A stretch of 64,000 nucleotides of DNA from Aurelia coerulea (taxonomy: Eukaryota > Cnidaria > Scyphozoa > Semaeostomeae > Ulmaridae): the NCBI GenBank assembly GCA_039566865.1, contig CM076962.1:6876743-6940742 (forward strand). The letters run 5' to 3'. A program made the position numbers and the translations under genes. Position 1 is the stretch's first letter. Every line of letters starts with the position of its first letter. This document shows positions 50,826 to 60,850 of this stretch, piece after piece. The notes below the pieces were generated by a model that saw nothing but the letters and a program-made list of their open reading frames with translations, made no database searches and was not told the DNA's origin.

Positions 50826-51072
50826 TTACTTCCAGTATCGAAAATTGTTGAATTGAAAATCTGCCAACACTGTGTAAAGAGAGCTATGCAATATGGTTAA
50901 TGGGATGTTTGTGGTCGGATTGGACATGAATCGACTGCGTCACAGCGTTTCTTCTAGAATTTTCGTTGATCACATGACATCGAAAATAATTGGTGCAAAT
51001 GGTTTGTTTTCCTGGTGTTCTGCCAAAAAAGTCTCAGCAATTGCAGTGATCTGATGGTGCGAAGGTGCAGCA
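50826..51072. other. no feature seen
   Basis: Spacer sequence; nothing supported. Confidence 0.35.
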
Positions 51073-51752
51073 AAAACATAAGATCCTTTTGGATGATTAC
51101 AAAGTCCGTCCTGAGCTAAGCAAGCATAAGGAAATCTGAATACTGACTTCTTCATAACCGCAAATGATCGTTCATGCTGTTTTTAGCTACAGTCGGAGAG
51201 ATGAGTGTTGCTGCTAAAGTCGCCTTCAAGAGAATATCAAGCGCCTTGTATAAGGACAAGAATCGCCTGAAAAACAATATTTTGATCTTTATGTCAAACG
51301 TAGCCTGCTGCTTGCAGACTCTGTCAGAAAATTGAGAAAAGGGTTATAAGTACTACTTTTCTCTCTCGTTCCTGTCTTTTCCTGTCCAAGAGTCTGCACG
51401 CAGGCTAGTCAAACGAGGATGATACGCAAAAAATCAAAAATCATTACCCTTAGTTTTCTTAGTTCGTGCATGAAACTTTTGGTGCATCTGTCTCAAATTA
51501 GATGTCATGTAAGATTTACGACAAAGCAAAATTACTTATGTTTATGCAGAACCCTGCAGAACGCTTCAGTTATTGCTATTCGCGGGCATCTAGTTTGAGA
51601 CAAGCAGTCACGAAAATAACCTCTGTGCAGATTCATATGCATGAAGATGTTTTGGTTCAGTGTGATTACGTGCCTTCCTCCAGTCAATGGCGCCATTGTT
51701 TGCTGGGATTCTGCACCTTTCCTGTTAACTTCATCTGCGACTTTTGCATCCG
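51073..51752. repeat. paralogous segment copy 2 (left part)
   Basis: Matches 45728-46043 and 47139-47395: AAAACATAAGATCCTTTTGG, GATGATTACAAAGTCC, ACAAGAATCGCCTGAAAAAC, then TAAGATTTACGACAAAG and AATGGCGCCATTGTTTGCTG. Interrupted by one small MITE. The decayed SGNH C-terminus is shared, so the unit may be part of an element containing that ORF1. Confidence 0.88.
51301..51407. mobile_element. 107-bp hAT-type MITE with verified empty site
   Basis: TAGCCTGCTGCTTGCAGACT at the left and its complement AGAGTCTGCACGCAGGCTA at the right. GTCAAACG flanks it directly (51293-51300 and 51408-51415). The paralogous copy has a single GTCAAACGTGGATGATACGC (about 45944), showing the site before insertion. 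Confidence 0.93.
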
Positions 51753-51757
51753 TAGCT

Positions 51758-52776
51758 CTTTAATATCTTTATTAATGACCTGTTTCTTATTAACCTAGAC
51801 ACTGAGATATGCAATTTTGCAGATGATAATACCTTATTCTCGTGTGGACATGATCTACAAGAAATAGTGACCAATTTAGAGAATGATCTCAGTAAATTAC
51901 TTGAATGGTTTAAAAGCAATGGAATGGTTGCAAACCCTAAAAAGTTCCAGCCAATGTTCCTTGGTTTGAAAGGGAAAAAACGGCTACGTCTTAACATCGA
52001 GGACGACAAATTACCTACAGCAGATCACGTTAAACTCCTCGGGGTGGAAATTGACAGCAAATTAATGTTTAACAAACACATTGAAACATTATGTTGTAAA
52101 CTCAATGAAAAGGTCAGTGCTTTTTCTAGGATGAATAATCATATCTCTAGAGAGCAGGCATTAACAGTTTGTAACGCGCTAATCTTGTCGAACTTCAATT
52201 ATTGCCCTTTGATATGGCTGTTCTGCAATAAAGGTGCAAATAAAGAAATTGACCGCACTCATAAACGTGCACTTCGGATCCTCTATAAAGATTATGAATC
52301 ATCATTTGAAACTTTGCTCGCTCGAAGTGGCAGCAATAGTATACATATCAAAAACATACAGAAACTGATGACAGAAATTTACAAGTCCATGAATCACTTG
52401 AACCCTTCACTTCTACGGGAATTTCATGAAAGGAAACCAATAGCATACAATTTAAGAATACAAAACCTGTGCAAGTTGCCAACAATTAAGACATTTGGCT
52501 TTGGACTCGAATCACTGTCTTTTCGAGGTAGCTTCCTATGGAATACTCTTGATGACAGTATCAAACAAGAACCAACACTGTCGCGTTTCAAAAAGAGGAT
52601 CAAAGAATGGACTCCAAACAGATGCACCTGTAAAATATGTCGCTAAAAAACATTTTTTTTCTACTTTGTATATATTATGTTTGTAAATAGTTGGTTTGAA
52701 TTAGTATTATCTTTATACTACTGTAAATACCATCTTTAAATATTGATATTGATTGATTGATTGATTAATTGATTGA
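51758..52776 (+). mobile_element. LINE B, 5'-truncated copy with GATT tail
   Basis: Begins LFNIFINDLFLINLDTEI, then CNFADDNTLFSCGHDLQEIV (catalytic motif). The 259-codon frame (51867-52646) then has KSNGMVANPKKFQPMFLGLK, VKLLGVEIDSKLMFNKHIET, NYCPLIWLFCNKGANKEIDR and ALRILYKDYESSFETLLARS. It ends with CSRFKKRIKEWTPNRC-T-C-K-I-C-R, the C-x-C-x-x-C tail. The 3' end is (TGAT/TTGA)n at 52746-52776. TAGCT is found on both sides (51753-51757, 52777-52781). The frame is open, so decay is slight. Confidence 0.92.
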
Positions 52777-53084
52777 TAGCTGTGTAGGAGAGGGGGGTCC
52801 CTCTACCTTCGGTTATGTTGAGAATGCTAGCCTCTGTGCAGGCCGCTGGTTACATCATCCTCTAAAGTTGACTTAATTGCATAATGAATACTATCAATAA
52901 GTGGCTAATGATGCGCTCGTGCTAGAAAACGATTGTTTTAACATAATTAAGCTGCTAATGAAGTCAAGAACGTGCCAATCCTGTGTAAATTTGTTGTTGT
53001 TCCAGGGTAAACATCATGGTGATTTATCCATCTTATGGTGTCAAATCTGTCTAACATGAAATAAGCCGATGTCAACTGTTACAG
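52777..53084. repeat. paralogous segment copy 2 (right part)
   Basis: TAGCTGTGTAGGAG...CTACCTTCGG and GGCCGCTGGTTACATCATCC to about 53015 matches 47391-47411 plus 47818-48018. The sequence to 53084 is unassigned and contains ATGGTGATTTATCCATCTTA, repeated near 55229. Confidence 0.85.
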
Positions 53085-53110
53085 TTATAGTTATAGTTAT
53101 TTATTAAAGT
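53085..53110. repeat. (TTATAG)n tail of L2-like LINE
   Basis: ACAGTTATAGTTATAGTTATTT at the 3' end of the minus-strand L2-like LINE (reads AACTATAACTATAACTG on that strand). Confidence 0.85.
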
Positions 53111-54371
53111 CCTCAACTATGGTATAAACAATATTCTAGGGACTGTACAAAAAGGAAGAAATATTTACAAATTATAAATTAAAAGCCATTTAAAAAAAGT
53201 GTGTTTTGAGCAGTGATTTAAAATTGTTTATGTCCTTTGCACTCCTAACTTCAAACGGTAAATCATTCCACAAAGTGGGTCCTGGATTTCCAAAAGAGCG
53301 AGTACCCAAAGTCTTACATTTGCACCGGCGAACGTCTAGCAGCAATGCACTGCTAGACCTCAGTGTCCTCCTAGATGTGTGCCATTTAATTTTATCTTGC
53401 AAATAGCTTGGTGCCTCTCCTGTTAAGCACTTAAATGTCATTAAAAGAATTTTTTACATGATTCGATACTTCACAGGCAACCAATGTAATTCCATCATAA
53501 CAGGCGTGATGTGTTCAAATTTGGGAACTTGCATAACCACACGTGCAGCAGCATTCTGTATTCGTTGTAATTTATCCAAAAGGTACTGAGACATGCCATA
53601 AAATAAAGCGTTGCAATAATCTAGATTGCTTGTAATGAATGCATGCTCAAGTGTTTGAGTAGCTTGCGGCGTAAGAAACTTTCGAATTCTACGCAATCTA
53701 TATAGCTGGTAAAAAGACCTGGAACATAATGATGAAACATGTTTGTCCATCTTTAGATGATTATCTTGGTTCACGCCTAAGTTTCTAACTGCAGTTGCTG
53801 GTACAATGTTCTCACCTCCAACTTTAATTCCATCAAGAGTTATTTTTGCAAGCTGCTGTGGAGTACCAATTAACATTACTTCTGTTTTTCCGTCATGAAT
53901 CATGAGACGGTTGGTGAGCATCCAACGTCTAATATCATTAACACAGTCCTCCATTGCAATAACACAGTTAGTAGTAGATTTAGTGTCAGGACTAAATGAT
54001 ATGTAGAACTGATGATCATCAGCGTATCCATGGACCAAAGGAAGATGTTTGCTAATCAAATCGTAGAGAGCACTTATGTACATAACAAAGAGTATGGGTC
54101 CAAGGCAGCTGCCTTGGGGTACCCCACAGGCCAATCGTTTTGGTTCAGAACAAACGTTTTCAACAAGAACTTTTTGTTGTCGACCATCCAGGTAAGATTT
54201 GAACCATTTAAGCACAGTTCCAGATATTCCAAATTGACCCTCTAGTGCTGAAAATAAGACGTTATGTGAAACAGTGTCCAAAGCAGCACTTAGGTCAAGC
54301 AGCACAAGCAAAGTAACATTTTGACTATCCATACTCTCAAAAATATCTGACTGAACCTTATGACGAAGCAT
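53111..54371 (-). pseudogene. L2-like LINE reverse transcriptase, catalytic and C-terminal part
   Basis: The 305-codon frame (53454-54371) has MDSQNVTLLVLLDLSAALDT, VSHNVLFSALEGQFGISGTV, LACGVPQGSCLGPILFVMYI, VHGYADDHQFYISFSPDTKS (catalytic), MLTNRLMIHDGKTEVMLIGT, LEHAFITSNLDYCNALFYGM and VMMELHWLPVKYRIM. A stop separates a C-terminal frame (53190-53441) with LTGEAPSYLQDKIKWHTSRR and FGNPGPTLWNDLPFEVRSAK. The DLSAAFDxVxH, YADDHQ and ELHWLPV motifs are L2/CR1-type. Catalytic residues are present. Confidence 0.92.
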
Positions 54372-54990
54372 GAACTGGTATTAATCCATTTGACTCATTG
54401 TGGTCTTTTATTTGAGTGGGAACCGCACTTTCAGTGAGTTTTGACAAATAAGGCAAATTACTGACAGGCCTGAAATTCTTGAAAATAAGGTCCAGACCAA
54501 ATTTCTTCAGCAGAGGTTTAACCAGAGCGCATTTCCAGGCACTAGGGAAGTATCCTAAGCGAAGAGACATGTTGATAGTTAATGTTATGACGGGAAGCAA
54601 TAAGTCAAGACATTTCTTGAACAACCAGGTTGGGATAGGATCCAAACTACAACTCTTACTAGCAGACTTTGTGGTTATTTTCTTCACCTCATCCTCAGTC
54701 AATAAGTTAAATTCAGAAAAAGCAACATCAAGATCCTTTGTGTTCATCTCTTCAACCGAGCTTATCGATTCATTTTCACACATTACATCTATCCTTTCTT
54801 GTATAGTTTCAATTTTATGCACAAATAACTGGCCAAAATCATTAGCTAATGCACGAGGATCTTGGTAATCAGGTAGCGGGCTACACTTTTTATCACCTGT
54901 TAAGAAGGCAACAACTTTAAACAGCTTCTTTTGATCCCCAGCGCAATCATTGACAAGATCACATAGATATTTACACCTTTGAGACTTAAG
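54358..54990 (-). pseudogene. L2-like LINE, linker and RT N-terminal part
   Basis: The 154-codon frame has CENESISSVEEMNTKDLDVA, KSASKSCSLDPIPTWLFKKC, LDLLLPVITLTINMSLRLGY, ALVKPLLKKFGLDLIFKNF and RPVSNLPYLSKLTESAVPTQ. A deletion removes the QSAYRxxHSTETAL-type block before the next frame at 54371. Upstream (54823-54990) the linker CAGDQKKLFKVVAFLTGDKK is open. 5' truncation lies near 54990. Confidence 0.9.
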
Positions 54991-55249
54991 ACAATTTGTA
55001 AATTTGTAAATTTGTAACTGTAAATTTGTAACTGTTGCTATAGGATCGCGGGAAACTTCTATCTTGTCTGCACTTTCTGTGCGCTTTCTTTATTTCAGTG
55101 CCAATTAGCAGAGATAAAACGTTAATCAATTGCTTTAACGAGCGTGACGTACTTTTTCTCTTTCTTTCTGACTTTCTGACTGACCTGGAGCCCCCTCTAA
55201 GATTACACAGTTGGACTTTGTAATCAATCATGGTGATTTGTCCATCTTA
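54991..55249. other. no feature recognised
   Basis: Contains TTTGTAAATTTGTAAATTTGTAACTG short repeats (about 54998-55030) and a TTTCTTTCTGACTTTCTGACTGA stretch. ATGGTGATTTGTCCATCTTATAG at 55229 repeats the sequence at about 53013. Confidence 0.4.
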
Positions 55250-55381
55250 TAGTGTCAAATCTGTTATTTGGTAATTTTGTTTTGGCGACCATTGTTTTTA
55301 AGACATGCGCAATTATCTAACTTTAAAACTAAACATTGTTACCTCAAATATATCGCTGCCCATCGGCAGCCTCATCAGTGG
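55250..55381 (-). other. Penelope-like element 3' end
   Basis: Minus-strand 3' terminus after the GIY-YIG frame. It corresponds base for base, with few changes, to 25463-25600 on the plus strand and contains the hammerhead motif. Confidence 0.75.
55340..55380 (-). ncRNA. hammerhead ribozyme core, GAAA changed to GATA
   Basis: On the minus strand: CTGATGA (complement of 55372-55378), stem II GCTGCC-GATG-GGCAGC, then GATA in place of GAAA (complement of 55351-55354), followed by TATTTGAGGTAACAATG. The conserved adenosine is mutated, so activity is doubtful; the copy at 25474 keeps GAAA. Confidence 0.7.
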
Positions 55382-55820
55382 TTAATGAGTCGAATCGATA
55401 GCTTGCCAGTTGCTGATAATGTTCGATTCGTTTGATCTTTGATCGAATCGAGTTGTAGGAACATTCAAATTTCCCCACTCCTCCTTAGCATTAAGTTCCG
55501 GATTCTCCGCATGGATGTGAGTCACCTCTGTTACTTGCCTCAGCATTGCATCGCTTTGACATGTTCTTAGAAGCTTTACAGACAGTGCTTGTTTTATTCC
55601 TTTGTGCTTTTCAAGCATAAGGTGATGGAATACAGACGAGTTCTCTCTTCTTTCAAGTTTCTTGATGTGTTCATTGCACCTTTCTCCCAAGCTGCGTACT
55701 GTTTCTCCAATGTAGCTTTCTCCACCAGTACATTTAATTTCGTATACGGCATCTCTGGTTTTGCAAGTTTAGAATTGGATTTATCTTGCACACACGGCAT
55801 TCTTCACTGTCACAATAGAC
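55382..55820 (-). pseudogene. Penelope-like GIY-YIG endonuclease
   Basis: On the minus strand, C-D-S-E-E-C-R-V-C-K-I-N-P (a Cys pair) at about 55790, then after a frame change TCKTRDAVYEIKCTGGESYI and GETVRSLGERCNEHIKKLER, SSVFHHLMLEKHKGIKQALS, ending RQVTEVTHIHAENPELNAKE. VYEIKC...SYIGET is the GIY-YIG-type catalytic core of Penelope-like elements (Y, Y, R of SLGER as catalytic candidates). A stop upstream of TCKT marks the frameshift. It should follow the RT at 57850-58610 but is separated by two insertions. Confidence 0.85.
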
Positions 55821-55825
55821 CATTT

Positions 55826-56652
55826 CGCGATTTGGAGAAAGAGACTGAGGAGAGCGCGGCTTCTGACAGGCTTGGCAACAGGGAAATCTAGGGAATCCCC
55901 TCTTCTGCAGTGCAAAGTGTACGGTTGGCGGCTCGCTCGCATCTTTCTCCAAACTCGAGTTATTTTTTATTTATTTGCAACTTCCAAGAGTTATGCAATG
56001 CTTGTTTAGCATGGTAAGTGTTTTCTTTGGACTATTTAGCCGTTTTGCAATATTTTCGCTCATTTGTGAATGTATTTTGAGCTATTTTATTTCAGTTGTT
56101 TCCCTCGACTTTGGAACGGCTCAGTTTAGGCCCAGCTGACCTACGACGAAGTTTTGCTTGTTTACTAGATAATTGAACGCATTTGCGGCAATGCAAGCAA
56201 ATGAAAAGCATTGTTTGGAATGATCTAAAGATTCACAATGAAATTGTGTACTGTTTTGGTAAATTTAACAAGCAATAACTGGTCAAACCAAGTCAATTGA
56301 AGTCAAGGAAGATGATGCAAGATCAGTAGGCCTAACTTAAGCCGCCCCAAACTCGAGGGAAACAACTGAGATAAAATGGCTCAAAATACATTCGCAAATG
56401 AGCGAAAAGATGGCAAAATGGCTAAATAATCCAAAGAAAAACTTACCATACGAAACAAGTATCGCATAACTCTTGCAAGTTGCAAATAAATCGAAAATAA
56501 CTCGAGTTTGGAGAGAGATGTGAGCGAGCCGCCAACCGTACACTTTGCACTGCAGAAGATGGGATTCCCTAGATTTCCCTGTTGCCAAGGCTGTCAGAAT
56601 GGGCCACGCTCTCCTCAGTCTCTTTCTCCAAATTGCGAAATGGTCTATTAGG
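55826..56652. repeat. long palindrome inserted between Penelope RT and GIY-YIG
   Basis: Left arm about 55826-56130, right arm about 56337-56652. Arm ends AATAGACCATTTCGCGATTT and its complement GCGAAATGGTCTATT. Within: CCGTACACTTTGCACTGCAG and TTGTTTCCCTCGAGTTTGG pairs. A loop of about 205 bases lies between. Flanking Penelope sequence is interrupted between residues RSDPF..SP and CDSEEC. Open frames on it are mirrored and not genes. Confidence 0.85.
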
Positions 56653-56878
56653 TGATTTAAATGGATCTGATCTTGCTAGATATCTCTTCAGGAGATTTCC
56701 TGACCTCTCCACAACCCTTATCTTTAGCTCTGCTTCTTTCATAATTTTTCTGCATTCCTTTGCTAGCTCGCTACGAGGCGTAGCATGAACTGTTTCAAAA
56801 CCTCCTTTTGCGGACCACGTGTTTCGTTTCTTGCTCTTTTCCTCATCTCTTATTTGCCTGTTCTAGAATTTCCCTCTA
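56653..56878 (-). pseudogene. Penelope-like element, RT-endonuclease linker
   Basis: Minus strand: SAKGGFETVHATPRSELAKE and CRKIMKEAELKIRVVERSGN, LLKRYLARSDPFKSP. The E-L-(A/V)-K...R-V-V-E-x-x-G...L..R-S-(D/N)-P-F pattern precedes the Cys pair and GIY-YIG domain in Penelope-like elements. Located between MITE (right) and palindrome (left). Confidence 0.75.
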
Positions 56879-57841
56879 CCGGGTGTCCCAAAAAAAGGTA
56901 ACAGATTTGATTGGTGCTAGCGATAAGAATTAAAGTTGAATCGACCCCTGATAAGTTTTGAAGTACTCTTAGATAGTTAACTTGAAGATTGATACCGTAT
57001 TTGTTGATACTGGTGCATCAAGAGTTGGAATATTAATCTTGAAAGTCCAAATATGCCTCCTACTCCAAACCAGAGCTATTGGGGTTTGGCCTAAGCTGTT
57101 AACTCGCTGTGCTGTGGAATCTCCTCAATCATAGCAAAGTACAAACAAGAAACCTCGTGTTTAGGGACACATTTTAGTGAAAATCTGACACTGAACTTTA
57201 CAATCAGATTCAAGAATTTAGCCCCGAAGTGACCCTTTCTTGATTCTACAAAAACTTTAAATTACACCTGCCAGAGAAAAGTTATTCATCAGCGAAATAA
57301 GTCCCGTAAGCTTTAACACATAGGCTATCTTGCAATCTTCATTGCTTGAATGAAATGTTTTTTTGCATGATCTCTCACAAAATTATTACGAAACAAGCAA
57401 TCGTATATGCCCAAGGGAACATAAAAATGCTCATTCGTACTTGGTTTGGTGTACTTTTGTAAATGCATTTTGGCTGGAAAGAATCTTCCTTGGTGACTAT
57501 ATTCATTAATTTGTTTGTTAGCTTTCAGTTTTTTACGTTCTTTTCAAACGGGTATCCAAAGGACCGATCCTTGTCCAAAAATGCCTTTGACTAAGGAGAT
57601 TCCCCTAACCAGCGCGTTAGCAGTTTAGGCCAAACCCCAAAAGCTCTGGTTTGTAGATGGACGCAAATTTTGGCTCTCGAGATTAATATTTCAACTCTCG
57701 ATGCGCCAATATCAACAAACGAGGTATTAATCTTCAAGTTACCTATCGAAGAGTACTTCAAAACTTATTTGGGATCGATTCGACTCATACTCTCATCGCT
57801 AGTCCCCATCAAATCTGTTACCTTTTTTTTGGGACACCCGG
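56879..57841. mobile_element. Tc1/mariner-type MITE with long TIRs, ACCGGGTGTCCC family
   Basis: TA flanks (56877-56878, 57842-57843). Left CCGGGTGTCCCAAAAAAAGG and right complement CCTTTTTTTTGGGACACCCG are near-perfect; the inverted repeats extend to about 57140 / 57600 (GATTAATATT, GGCCAAACCCCAA). A loop of about 460 bases has no ORF of note. It splits the Penelope element just after CPIY. Confidence 0.9.
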
Positions 57842-57843
57842 TA

Positions 57844-58610
57844 TATATTGGACATTTTCCATTGTTATCAATTTCAACAATTCTCTTGCATTTTTTATTT
57901 GCTTTCTGAAAAATCGTTATTCTGTCCTTTTGTGGATACCCTGAGAACTGCAAGCGGTTTACGAATTGCTAGACATGCTCAGTTCTGTCAGTGCTGCAAC
58001 AAAGTGGCGAGACATTGCGCATGATTCTGACAAGATCAGCCACAAGGATATTTATCTTGGTTTCTTGTGATAGAGCAGAATTTTTATTGATGACATGTTT
58101 GCTAGCAATTGGTTTCATGAAGTGTGAATGCAGGACTTGGAATTTGGTTGCATTCCCGCACCTTACAGGTGCAATCCATTGCTCTTTATCTAGCACAGGC
58201 ATCCTTTCATTTTCGTGCTTTGAGGGAAAGTCGATTGCTACTTTGATGCTTTCATGCATGCCATTTGCAATTTCTTTGATCTTGTCCATGGTTGCCTTGT
58301 CCTATGATTCTTCTAGTTTATGCCGGATTGCCTTTGCCACGATGTCAATGTCGTCGACATAGCGTGAATATAGCTGCAATTCGATTCCGTTTCGTTGGAG
58401 CACTTCATTTAGTCTTCTATCCCACCAGATCATGAAAACGTTTGCAACATCGCCTGCTACACCTACTCCAATGGCTCCTCCTTTCGTCTGCTTGTACAGT
58501 TTGTTGTTGAACCTGAAGATGTGGCTCTTTAGTACAAGGCGTAAGCTCACCCCAATTGCAGCCGACATCATCATCCTGATCTCCTCTTCTGTCGTTGGTT
58601 TTTCCTCACT
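57844..58610 (-). pseudogene. Penelope-like RT, C-terminal part
   Basis: The 90-codon frame (58302-58574) has SLRLVLKSHIFRFNNKLYKQ, TKGGAIGVGVAGDVANVFMI and QLYSRYVDDIDIVAKAIRH; YVDD is the catalytic motif. A stop separates the next frame (57969-58289: KVAIDFPSKHENERMPVLDK, FMKPIASKHVINKNSALSQ, INILVADLVRIMRN). A further frame (57765-57953) has MQFSGYPQKDRITIFQKANK and ends CPIY at the MITE. The order agrees with Penelope RT thumb regions. Confidence 0.87.
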
Positions 58611-59914
58611 TTCTATCCAGCTTAGCCAGCGTTTCCCTTCATTTTTGCTCGTTTCAGGCGATGTGATTGTTGGTGGTGTTCCTGTTGTTGGTCTTGTTGG
58701 GCAATATATGTATAATTTGCATGCTTCTAATTCTTTCTTTGCAGCATGAGGGCAAGGAATAGTCCTAATTCACGTACATCTACGTTGTTGTACTCTTGGG
58801 CATCCTCGACCATCAATGCTATGCATTTATCTATGGAGAAGTCAATGTGAATGGACGGGTATAAGGCTGCTACATCCATGCTTCCAATGATCGATGTTTT
58901 TAAATCCTTTGTTTCATTACATGACTTAATGCGACTTAATAGGTCATCAGTACTATCGCAAACTTCTGGGGCTCGTTTGATGAGTGGTCTTAGGAATGAA
59001 GATAGAAAGTGCGATATTCTGTAATTTGAGAATACTACTGCTCCACATACTGGCCTTGTTGGTGGTCCCTTTTCGATGTTTTCGTGGTTTTTGTGATATT
59101 TTCTTAATTCATACAGAGGTGGTATTGCATTGTTCGTATCTTGATAATTTGATTGCACTCTCTCACTGCCTTGTAAGATATTGCACCATGCAGGCATATG
59201 GGCATTTAAGTGTTTCTCTACATGCTCATGTTCCTTTTGTTCGACCTCTACTACTGCTGTTAGATGCCCATTCATACTTTCTATATAGTTGCTTGTAGTA
59301 TCAACTGATAAACGGCCCGATTTGTCTGTTGGAAAGCAAGTTATTTCTTTATCTTTAATTTGTTTTTGAAGGCTCGTCAATCCTTGTTTTAGCCCTTTGT
59401 CAATGTTATCTTTTCCTTTACTCATTGTTGCTTGTTTGTCGATGGCTGCATATATTTTAGTTTTTGCAAATTGGATCCTTGCTTCGGTATCTTCATCAGC
59501 AAATAGTGGCATGCAGACTCGTTTGTTAAATGGGAGATTTGGTGCTCTTAATCTTGACATGTTAAAATTATTTTCTTTACTACTATAGAAGTCTGCACAT
59601 TCATCTTCATCATCCGTGTCCGATTCATTTTTGGATGTATCTTCGATATCTCGCTTCCATCTCAATTTCGTAAACGTCTTTTTAACTTCAGCTTTAGTGG
59701 CAATACTTTGTAGCTTTGGATATATTGCAAATGTAGGTGGCAGGGTTAGGACTTGTGTTTCATTTTCAGTGAGTTTGACATTACCATATAATTTAGGATT
59801 TGATTCAAATTCTTCAGACAGCTCGTGATCTTTAAAACTGATATTGTCTATCATATCCAGTAGTTTCTGTTCTCGTTTTCCTTGCTTAAGCCTGATCCTC
59901 TGAATCCGTTCCAT
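58611..59914 (-). pseudogene. Penelope-like RT, N-terminal domain and catalytic part
   Basis: A 395-codon minus frame (58727-59914). N-terminal half: LSEEFESNPKLYGNVKLTEN, LTLPPTFAIYPKLQSIATKA, VKKTFTKLRWKRDIEDTSKN and an acidic SDTDDEDECAD stretch. RT half: ITCFPTDKSGRLSVDTTSNY, IPPLYELRKYHKNHENIEKG, PPTRPVCGAVVFSNYRISHF, LSSFLRPLIKRAPEVCDSTD and SIIGSMDVAALYPSIHIDFS (first palm Asp). TDKSGR, PPTRPVC and the G-S-M-D-V..L-Y-P-S-I block are the Penelope RT signature. 58611-58726 is a degraded stretch joining to the YVDD frame. Confidence 0.9.
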
Positions 59915-60290
59915 GTAGTGCTTTTTGGTTCTTGAAAGGGCAAAATCCTTCTCCTTATTTACTGTTGTAATGTATTCTTCTAGCTCCTTATGATTCAGCA
60001 GGTCCTTTACTTTCTTGTATGATGTTGTCTTTTCTTTGTTCCCTACCTGCTAACTCTTTAAATATGTTTCTCTTTGCATTGTTCATCGGGACGTGCTTTA
60101 ATGTGTTCCTCTGTCGATTTCTTAAATCCTGTTTGGTGGTAGCTAATTCGATTCGATTCGTTGTTAGTTTCTCACGCATGCAGTTCTGGATGAAGTGTAA
60201 TTGCTCCACAGTTCTTATGCTCTTTAATGATGATAGTACACTTACCTCACATAAGTATTGCACCACCTAACACAAAATGGCGCCCAAAAA
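59915..60290 (-). pseudogene. Penelope-like element, 5' coding part
   Basis: Minus strand: KVKDLLNHKELEEYITTVNK and KDFALSRTKKHY lead into the 395-codon frame; after a frameshift near 60010 the upstream frame reads MREKLTTNRIELATTKQDLR and PMNNAKRNIFKELAGREQRK. 5' edge uncertain, about 60270-60290, before AACACAAAATGGCGCCC. Confidence 0.7.
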
Positions 60291-60850
60291 TGTCTTTCAG
60301 CCCAACCAACAAAATTTGCATAACAAAAGCATCAGCATGGAAGGGTTTCTCTACCGGGTGTAGTGGGAAAAGAATTGTTAATTTGTTTGCTTTTCATTCA
60401 TAAATAAAATGGAACGTTATTTTGTTGGTTTCTTTGATAAATTAGCAAAAACCTCCGGACAACACTGCACAAGATTTTGGCAGTATAGCTGGAGGAGTAG
60501 GCCAAAACAAGATGAGAAACGGATAGATATCTGGGGGCAAAGAAAACAAAATTTAGTGTTTTCAATTTAGGATTCTGCAAACGTTATCCTCATGATAAAA
60601 TTTGTCCACTTTGAATGTGATAAAAGAAGAAATTTCAAATAAATAACAAGGCTGTCATTCAATGTAGCTGAACTTGATTTTCTCTAATAAGGAGTCACGT
60701 TAAAAAAACATGCTCCAGTCACTTGTTAAATTTCAAAATTATCTTCAAACTAAATTAAACCGTAGCGATTTCGTTAAGCACATCAGAATCCATATATTTA
60801 AGTGTCAACCACCTGCCTAAAGTCTTCCAGGAAGCAAAATTAATGTTAAT
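60291..60850. other. no gene; orphan MITE end
   Basis: CTACCGGGTGTAGTGGGAAA at 60353 resembles one end of the ACCGGGTG family without a matching partner. Otherwise AT-rich and featureless. Confidence 0.4.

Noticed and set aside
55589..56788. Frames of 68-100 codons on the plus strand and 83 on the minus strand
   Set aside because: Antisense of the Penelope GIY-YIG region or mirrored palindrome arms.
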